A stretch of DNA of 47,655 nucleotides from Prevotella sp. UBA3837. Its GTDB lineage: Bacteria > Bacteroidota > Bacteroidia > Bacteroidales > Bacteroidaceae. Numbering within the stretch: the first letter of the stretch is position 1; each line of letters starts with the position of its first letter. The notes beneath the pieces are model-generated. The model did no database searches. It saw nothing but the letters and a program-made list of their open reading frames with translations, and was not told where the DNA came from. Location: NCBI GenBank assembly GCA_002392835.1, contig DGHX01000192.1:16590-64244 (forward strand), in the 5' to 3' direction. Positions 42,657-47,655 of the stretch are shown here, piece after piece. A program made the position numbers and the translations under genes.

Positions 42657-43994
42657 TTATTTTATTTCTTGTCCGCTGTAGAGTCTGAGCAGCTGCTGGC
42701 TGAGCAGCGTCAGGTACTTGGCCTGCAGCCTGTTCTGCTGAGCTTGCATCAAGGCGTCCTTGCCGTTCATCAGCTCCACTATGTTCTTCAGGCCCAGGTT
42801 GAACTGCTCCTGCAGCAGGTCGTAGCTGGCCTGCTGGCTTTCGGTGCTGGCCGTGGCGGCGCGCAGCCGCTGCTGGTTGGTGGTGGCGTCGAGCCAGTAG
42901 CCCTCTATCGTCTGGTAGAGCTGCTTCTGTTGCTCCTGCAGGTCGAGCACCGCCTGCTGCTGTTGCAGCTGTGCCTTTGCCACGCTGGTCTTCGTCTGCC
43001 GGCCGTCGAAGATGGGTATGCTCAGCGACAGGCCTGCCTGCGTGTTGACGTTGGTTTTCATCTGGTTGCCCCATCCGTTGGCCGACAGCGAGTTGGTGCT
43101 CGTCGACAGTCCGCCCGTCAGGCTCAGCGTGGGCAGCCAGCCGGCCTTGGCTATGGCCACGCTCACCTTCGAGCTCTCTATGCCCAGGCGTGCGTTCTCA
43201 ATCTCGGGTCGGGTGGCCAGGGCTTGCTCGTAGACGGTGGGCAGTGCCGGAATGTCGGCCAGCGCCTGCTCGTCGGTACTGGCGGGCACCACGATGTCGA
43301 ACTCCTGTTCGGCGCCCAACTCCAGCAGCTGGCGCAACTGCAGCTTGTAGTTGGCCAGCTGGCTCTCGGCCTCCACCAGCTGGTATTCGTCGTTGGCGCG
43401 CTGTGCCGACAGCTGTGCCAGGTCGGCCTTTGCCAGCAGGCCCACCTCCACCATCTGCTGTCCGCGCTCCTCGTTCTTCCGGCTGGTGGCCAGCGTGGTC
43501 TGGCTCACGCCGATGGCGTCGCTCAGGTAGAGGCATTGTGTGTACAGCTGGCAGATGCGCTCCTCGATGCTGTTCGCCTGCTGCTCGGTCTGCAGGGTGG
43601 CCTGCTGCTCCTGCAGCTGGCTCAGCCGTACATTGTTGCGGTTACGACCACCGTTCCACACCGTCCACTGGGCGTTCAGGCCGTAGCTGCCGTTGTAGTA
43701 GGTCTTGTCAACCTTTGTGTTCACCTGTCCGTTGGTCACGGTGGCTATGCCGTTGTCCTGCCACGGGCGGTAGCCAACGCTCTGGTTGGTCTGTGCACTC
43801 AGCGTGGGCAGCAGTGCGCCCTGCCGGGCATTCACGTCCTCGGCCGCCGACTGCTGTTGCAGCCGGGCCTTCTGCAGGCTGATGTTGTGCTCAAGTGCAT
43901 ACTGGATGCAATCGTCCAGCGTCCACGCCTGCTGTGCTTGCATCGTCAGGGCCGACAGGGCCAGCAGCATAGCGGCGGTCATCGTTCTCTTCAT
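42657..43994 (-). CDS. TolC-family outer-membrane efflux protein
   Basis: 445 residues with a signal peptide (MKRTMTAAMLLALSALTMQAQ). Two internally similar halves of long helices and beta strands: WTLDDCIQYALEHNISLQKA (classic OEP start), QATLQTEQQANSIEERICQLY, then RPEIENARLGIESSKVSVAIAKAGWLPTLSL in the second half. It forms the outer-membrane tunnel of the export system. First gene of the tolC-macA-macB-permease operon; all genes have the same strand and short gaps. Confidence 0.93.
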   Translation of the reverse strand: MKRTMTAAMLLALSALTMQAQQAWTLDDCIQYALEHNISLQKARLQQQSAAEDVNARQGALLPTLSAQTNQSVGYRPWQDNGIATVTNGQVNTKVDKTYYNGSYGLNAQWTVWNGGRNRNNVRLSQLQEQQATLQTEQQANSIEERICQLYTQCLYLSDAIGVSQTTLATSRKNEERGQQMVEVGLLAKADLAQLSAQRANDEYQLVEAESQLANYKLQLRQLLELGAEQEFDIVVPASTDEQALADIPALPTVYEQALATRPEIENARLGIESSKVSVAIAKAGWLPTLSLTGGLSTSTNSLSANGWGNQMKTNVNTQAGLSLSIPIFDGRQTKTSVAKAQLQQQQAVLDLQEQQKQLYQTIEGYWLDATTNQQRLRAATASTESQQASYDLLQEQFNLGLKNIVELMNGKDALMQAQQNRLQAKYLTLLSQQLLRLYSGQEIK

Positions 43995-44186
43995 ATAACT
44001 ATTGCTTTTCGTGTCGTTTTTGTTACATAATTAACGCCCGAAGTAACAGAATGTTTAATTACGATTCGCTGTCTTAACAATATTTAATTCTCGATTCTGC
44101 GGCTGTCAATAGGTAAATGGAGCAAAAATGAAATGGAATAATGAAATAAAAGAAATAAATGATGCACGAATTTGAAATTTTTCCAT

Positions 44187-44194
44187 TACCTTTG
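44187..44194 (+). promoter_or_regulatory. -7 box before the cyclohexadienyl-dehydratase-like gene
   Basis: TACCTTTG, about 10 bases before ATG 44204. It excludes the upstream ATG at 44159 as start. No clear -33 box. Confidence 0.55.
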
Positions 44195-44203
44195 TCGGCT
44201 GTT

Positions 44204-45052
44204 ATGAAGTACAAGATGAAAACGATGCCGTACAGGCTAAGGAAAGCCCTCTGGGTGCTGACCGCTGTGCTGACCCTGTGCAGTGCTGCCGTCGTGTCGG
44301 CATGTGGAAAGAATGACGCTCCGCAACGTGGTAAGGTGGCCGAGATCGTCAGTCGCGACACCCTGTTCGTGGGCACCACGGGCGACTATCGTCCGCTGTC
44401 GTTCCTTGAACCCGCCACGGGCGAGTACTGGGGCTTCGGCATTGAGGTGGCCAAGGCGATGGCCGACGAGCTGGGAGTGGAAATAGCCTTTGTCAAGACC
44501 TCGTGGCCCACGCTGACGGCCGATGTGCTGGCCCAGCCGCAGCGCTTCGACATAGCTATTGGCGGCATCACCATCACCGATGCACGGCGCGAGATCATGC
44601 TCATGAGCGATGGCTACCTGGCCAACGGCAAGACCATCCTCTGCAGGGCAGCGGAGAGTAGCCGATACACTCAGCTGGCAGATATTGACAAACCCGAGGT
44701 GAGAGTGATGGTGAATCCCGGAGGGCTGAACGAGAAGTTTGCCAACGAGAACCTGACGAACGCCACCATCATCGTATGGCCAAACAACGAGGAGATACCT
44801 GCCCGCATAGCCGAAGGCGATGCCGACGTGATGATTACCGAGATAACAGAGGCTCCCTATTATGTGCAGACCGACACCCGGCTGGCAGCCCCGCTGTTGG
44901 ACCAGCCCTTTACGCACGGCGAAATAGGGGTGCTGATGCAGCAGGGGCAGGACGACCTGATGCGGGTGGTGAACAGCGTCATCAGGCGAATGAAGTCCGA
45001 CGGATCCCTGCGCCGGCTGCACCAGAAGTACGGGCTGCTATATGCCTATTAG
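44204..45052 (+). CDS. Cyclohexadienyl dehydratase-like / solute-binding lipoprotein
   Basis: 282 residues from ATG 44204. Lipoprotein signal (ALWVLTAVLTLCSAAVVSAC). The rest is a bacterial solute-binding (type 2 periplasmic) fold close to PheC: VGTTGDYRPLSFLEPATGEY, GFGIEVAKAMADELGVE, FDIAIGGITITDARR, VNPGGLNEKFANENL and DADVMITEITEAPYY. PheC converts prephenate or arogenate to phenylpyruvate or phenylalanine in the periplasm; members of this fold otherwise bind amino acids for ABC import. No ABC genes are adjacent, which favours an enzyme. The two roles cannot be separated by eye. Confidence 0.8.
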   Translation: MKYKMKTMPYRLRKALWVLTAVLTLCSAAVVSACGKNDAPQRGKVAEIVSRDTLFVGTTGDYRPLSFLEPATGEYWGFGIEVAKAMADELGVEIAFVKTSWPTLTADVLAQPQRFDIAIGGITITDARREIMLMSDGYLANGKTILCRAAESSRYTQLADIDKPEVRVMVNPGGLNEKFANENLTNATIIVWPNNEEIPARIAEGDADVMITEITEAPYYVQTDTRLAAPLLDQPFTHGEIGVLMQQGQDDLMRVVNSVIRRMKSDGSLRRLHQKYGLLYAY

Positions 45053-45124
45053 AATAATGTTATTCAAGTTCCGCACTTCCCTTCACTTCCCCTTCATTTC
45101 CCCCCCCAAAAAAATTACAGAATC

Positions 45125-45787
45125 ATGGAGAATAAACACCTGTTTGGCGCCGCCCTCTTCGACTTGGACGGCGTCATCTTCGACACCGAGAGCCAGTACA
45201 CCGTGTTCTGGGGTGCCGAGTGCCGTCGTGCACACCCTGAGCTGCCAGGGCTGGAGCAGCGCATCAAAGGCTCGACGCTACAACAGATTTTCGACCGGGC
45301 ATGGACGGGACCGCTGGAGAAAGAGCGGCAGCATGTGGTGGAGCGCCTCGACGCCTTCGAGGCGCAGATGCGGCTCGACTATGTGGAAGGCTTCGTGCCC
45401 CTGCTCAACAGCCTACGCAGCCACGGCGTGAAGACCGCCGTGGTGACCAGCTCGAACCAGCAGAAGATGAGCAACGTCTACAGCAAGCACCCGGAGTTCC
45501 GACCCATGTTCGACGCCATACTCACCAGCGAGAACTTTGCCGAGAGCAAGCCGTCGCCCGACTGCTATCTGCGTGCGGCGCAGCGTCTGGGCTGCACGCC
45601 ACAGCAGTGCATCGTGTTCGAGGACAGCATCAACGGGCTGCGGGCCGGGCGTGCAGCACGCATGCGCGTGGTGGGACTGCTGACCACTAACGTCTTGGCC
45701 GACGTGGCTCCGCTGAGCGATATCCAGCTGACTGACTACCGTGGCGTCGACTACGAAACAATCAGCAGCATCGGCTATCCCTTCTGA
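45125..45787 (+). CDS. HAD phosphatase, beta-phosphoglucomutase-like
   Basis: 220 residues. Motif I FDLDGVIFDTE (nucleophile Asp and general acid Asp both present), motif II VVTSSN, motif III Lys in ESKPSPDCYLRAAQRLG, motif IV VFEDSINGLRAGRAA. A helical cap lies between I and II. It belongs to the sugar-phosphate phosphatase/phosphoglucomutase branch of HAD-IA; substrate unknown. Alone, 72 bases after the lipoprotein gene. Confidence 0.9.
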   Translation: MENKHLFGAALFDLDGVIFDTESQYTVFWGAECRRAHPELPGLEQRIKGSTLQQIFDRAWTGPLEKERQHVVERLDAFEAQMRLDYVEGFVPLLNSLRSHGVKTAVVTSSNQQKMSNVYSKHPEFRPMFDAILTSENFAESKPSPDCYLRAAQRLGCTPQQCIVFEDSINGLRAGRAARMRVVGLLTTNVLADVAPLSDIQLTDYRGVDYETISSIGYPF

Positions 45788-45808
45788 AACAGAGCAGCTG
45801 ATGGCAGC

Positions 45809-45857
45809 AAAAAGCCAGCATGCCTGCGACGTAGGAAAACGCGTCGCAGGCGTGCTG
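45809..45857 (-). terminator. Intrinsic terminator of the tagaturonate reductase gene
   Basis: A 16-bp stem (45816-45831 with 45842-45857, one G-T wobble, 10-base loop) followed on the minus strand by TTTTT (45813-45809). A second small hairpin CCCGCC/GGCGGG lies at 45871-45884. Confidence 0.75.
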
Positions 45858-45891
45858 CTTATAGTAGGTTCCCGCCTTGGCGGGGTAGGTG

Positions 45892-47337
45892 TTACAGGAT
45901 GGTCTTCACGGCGTCGAGCATGCCCAGGTCCTGAATGAGGTCGAGGTACTGCTTGACGAGGGCGTTCAGGCCGGGAACCTTGTTCAGGTCTTCCTGCCAG
46001 ATGAAATCGGCAGCGAGCACACCGTCGGCCACCTTCTGCGTGTCGCCCGTAGCCCAGAGCTGCTGCAGCAGTTCAATGATCTTCGGGTCGTCGTTGGGCG
46101 TGATGTCGGCGCCGTCCTGGGCGCGCTTGCCACCCTTGTAGTAGGTGATGATGGCTGCCAGACCGAAGACGAGGCCACGGGGCAGCTCGCCACGACGCTC
46201 GAGGTAAATCTTGAGGCCGGGCAGGTCGCGGGTCTGGAACTTCGGGAACGAGTTGAGCATGATGCTCGTCACGGCATGGTCGACGAAGGGGTTGTCGAAG
46301 CGCTCGAGCACGTCGCTGGCAAACTTCTCCAGCTCGTCCATGGGCAGGTCGAGGGTCTGCATCAGCTCGTCGAACTGCACCTTGTGGATGTACTTGCCGA
46401 TGACCTCATGCTGGCAGGCGTCGCGCACGATGTTCACGCCGCTGAGGTAGGCCACGGGCGAGAGAACGGTGTGCGGGCCGTTGAGCAGCGTCACCTTGCG
46501 CTTGTGGTAAGGCTCCTCGGAGGGCACGAAGAGCACGTGCAGGCCGGCCTTGTCGGCGGGGAACTCCTGAGCCACTTCCTTCGGGGCCTCGATGACCCAC
46601 AGGTGGAAGTTCTCGGCCTGGACCACGAGGTTGTCGCAGTAGCCGATCTTCTCCTGGATCTGGGCAATCTCCTTGCGGGGGAAGCCAGGCACGATGCGGT
46701 CGACGAGCGTGGCATAGACGCCGCAGGAGTTCTCGAACCACTGGCGGAAGCCCTCGGGCAGCTGCCACAGGTCGATGTACTTGCGTATACAGTCCTTCAG
46801 CACGTGGCCGTTGAGGAAGATGAGCTCGCAGGGGAAGATGATGAGGCCCTTCGTGGGGTCGCCGTTGAAGGTCTGGTAGCGGCGGTAGAGCAGCTGCACC
46901 AGCTTGCCGGGATAGCTGCTGGCGGGCTTGTCATCGAGCTTGCAGGCAGGGTCGAAGGCGATGCCGGCCTCGGTGGTGTTCGAGATGACGAAGCGAATCT
47001 CGGGCTGGTCGGCCAGCGACATGAAGGCCTCGTTCTGCGAATAGGGGTTCAGACAGCGGCTGATGACGTCGATGCGCTCCAGCGTGTTAACGGGCTTGCC
47101 GTTCTCGCGGCCCTGCAGGTTCACGTGGTACAGGCAGTCCTGGCCGTTAAGCCAGTCGACCATGCCCTGAGCCAGGGGCTGGACAACGACGACCGAGCCG
47201 TTGAATGACGTCTTCTGGTCCATGTTCCAGATAATCCAATCGACAAAGGCACGGAGGAAGTTTCCCTCACCAAACTGAATGACCTTCTCGGGCATCACGC
47301 TCTTAGGCGCAAAGTGTTTGTTTAATGGTTTCAACAT
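45892..47337 (-). CDS. uxaB: Tagaturonate reductase (altronate oxidoreductase)
   Basis: 481 residues from ATG 47337; the frame is open upstream but the promoter lies at 47381-47412. Mannitol dehydrogenase fold: nucleotide-binding start KVIQFGEGNFLRAFVDW, QPLAQGMVDWLNGQD, RIVPGFPRKE, then the catalytic region KVTLLNGPHTVLSPVAYLSG and PFVDHAVTSIMLNSFPKF. This pattern is that of UxaB, which reduces tagaturonate to altronate with NADH during galacturonate breakdown. The PL9-like lyase nearby would supply galacturonate. Other members of the mannitol dehydrogenase family (fructuronate or mannitol) are less likely. Confidence 0.88.
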   Translation of the reverse strand: MLKPLNKHFAPKSVMPEKVIQFGEGNFLRAFVDWIIWNMDQKTSFNGSVVVVQPLAQGMVDWLNGQDCLYHVNLQGRENGKPVNTLERIDVISRCLNPYSQNEAFMSLADQPEIRFVISNTTEAGIAFDPACKLDDKPASSYPGKLVQLLYRRYQTFNGDPTKGLIIFPCELIFLNGHVLKDCIRKYIDLWQLPEGFRQWFENSCGVYATLVDRIVPGFPRKEIAQIQEKIGYCDNLVVQAENFHLWVIEAPKEVAQEFPADKAGLHVLFVPSEEPYHKRKVTLLNGPHTVLSPVAYLSGVNIVRDACQHEVIGKYIHKVQFDELMQTLDLPMDELEKFASDVLERFDNPFVDHAVTSIMLNSFPKFQTRDLPGLKIYLERRGELPRGLVFGLAAIITYYKGGKRAQDGADITPNDDPKIIELLQQLWATGDTQKVADGVLAADFIWQEDLNKVPGLNALVKQYLDLIQDLGMLDAVKTIL

Positions 47338-47380
47338 GTTCTTAAGCGTTTTAGATTTGTTTGATGTCTTTAAGTAGCCG

Positions 47381-47412
47381 CAAAGGTACTTACTTTTTTT
47401 CATTCCACCAAA
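47381..47412 (-). promoter_or_regulatory. Promoter of uxaB
   Basis: Minus strand: TTTG (47412-47409), 20-base spacer, TACCTTTG (47388-47381): full consensus match. Confidence 0.85.
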
Positions 47413-47437
47413 ATTTTTCTTAATTCTTTCTCGCCTT

Positions 47438-47470
47438 TTTGCGCAAATAGCAGAATTGTTAGTATCTTTG
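47438..47470 (+). promoter_or_regulatory. Promoter of the oxidoreductase at the right edge
   Basis: TTTG (47438-47441), 21-base spacer, TATCTTTG (47463-47470), 27 bases before ATG 47498; divergent from the uxaB promoter. Confidence 0.75.
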
Positions 47471-47497
47471 CACTTCGAATAAGAACACTGAGCAAGA

Positions 47498-47655
47498 ATG
47501 AAAATACTGAAATGGGGTTTCATAGGCTGCGGCGAGGTGTGCGAGCTGAAAAGCGGCCCCGCCTTTGGCGAGGTGGAGGGCTCGAGCGTGGTGGCGGTGA
47601 TGAGCCGCTCGGCCGAGAAAGCCCGCAGCTATGCCGAGCGCCACGGCGTGAAGCG
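47498..47655 (+). CDS. Gfo/Idh/MocA-family oxidoreductase, 3' end missing
   Basis: 52 residues visible before the window ends. The start MKILKWGFIGCGEVCELKSG has the GxGxxx dinucleotide-binding turn as found in Gfo/Idh/MocA oxidoreductases, followed by the VVAVMSRSAEKARSYAERHG strand-helix. Family members act on sugars or inositol with NAD(P). It is divergently transcribed from uxaB, so a sugar-acid role is possible; that is inference. Confidence 0.8.
   Translation, partial: MKILKWGFIGCGEVCELKSGPAFGEVEGSSVVAVMSRSAEKARSYAERHGVK

Noticed and set aside
42669..44030. 453-residue frame antisense to the TolC-like gene
   Set aside because: Shadow of a Gln/Ala/Leu-rich coding sequence; no domain, and the minus-strand gene fits an operon.
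45889..47208. 439-residue frame antisense to uxaB
   Set aside because: Shadow frame with Val/Leu/His-rich composition; the minus-strand protein is a clear family member.

Overview
The window comes from a Bacteroidota genome, most likely Prevotellaceae (order Bacteroidales). The evidence is the promoter type seen repeatedly (TAnnTTTG at -7 with TTTG about 20 bp upstream), the near absence of Shine-Dalgarno spacing, several Bacteroidales-only families (DUF4296, DUF3256, cysteine-less DksA-like, the EF-G2 paralogue) and a short MetH. Core genes are GC-rich; parts of 2.4-9.3 kb are clearly AT-richer and look acquired. No tRNA, rRNA, CRISPR array or transposase gene was recognised.

Layout. 1-1923 (+): end of a rubrerythrin and a beta-helix lipoprotein whose start codon lies inside the preceding intrinsic terminator. 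1960-15115 (-): a defence/restriction island. In its direction of transcription it holds a PLD-nuclease/SNF2 translocase, an Eco57I-like adenine methylase, two small unknown proteins with an SF1 helicase, another small protein, a DprA-like protein, an orphan C-terminal target-recognition fragment of the methylase, an MNT-HEPN toxin-antitoxin pair, a second methylase 3' end and a second DprA-like protein. Three copies of the methylase 3' end each precede a different cargo; two of them are 209-bp direct repeats that also carry a promoter. 15116-16029: no ordinary gene, but a heavily structured leader and a repeat element with terminal inverted repeats.

16030-21947 (+): DUF4375-smpB, then metH-HAD phosphatase-GHL10 glycosidase. 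21984-22134 (-): a candidate small RNA bounded by a promoter and a terminator. 22223-23188 (-): a hemerythrin-LuxR fusion regulator. 23438-32672 (+): a long housekeeping cluster (ileS, dksA-like, lspA, DUF4296 lipoprotein, small overlapping gene, nucleoside permease, bifunctional nuclease, rsmE, orphan ABC ATPase, DUF3256). 32746-33199: second, inverted copy of the repeat element. 33319-35929: cupin and EF-G2-like factor (convergent). 36117-39282 (+): PL9-like pectate lyase and HemW. 39340-43994 (-): a complete TolC/MacA/MacB-type efflux operon. 44204-45787 (+): cyclohexadienyl-dehydratase-like lipoprotein and a HAD hydrolase. 45892-47655: divergent tagaturonate reductase and the start of a Gfo/Idh/MocA oxidoreductase.

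How the genes fit together. The R-M-like pair probably recognises and translocates on foreign DNA while the methylase marks self; the orphan recognition fragment and 3' repeats suggest specificity changes by recombination. PL9 lyase and tagaturonate reductase fit pectin/galacturonate use, and the EF-G2 paralogue fits a gut or rumen bacterium facing carbon limitation. All functional statements rest on motif reading by eye; no database search was possible.
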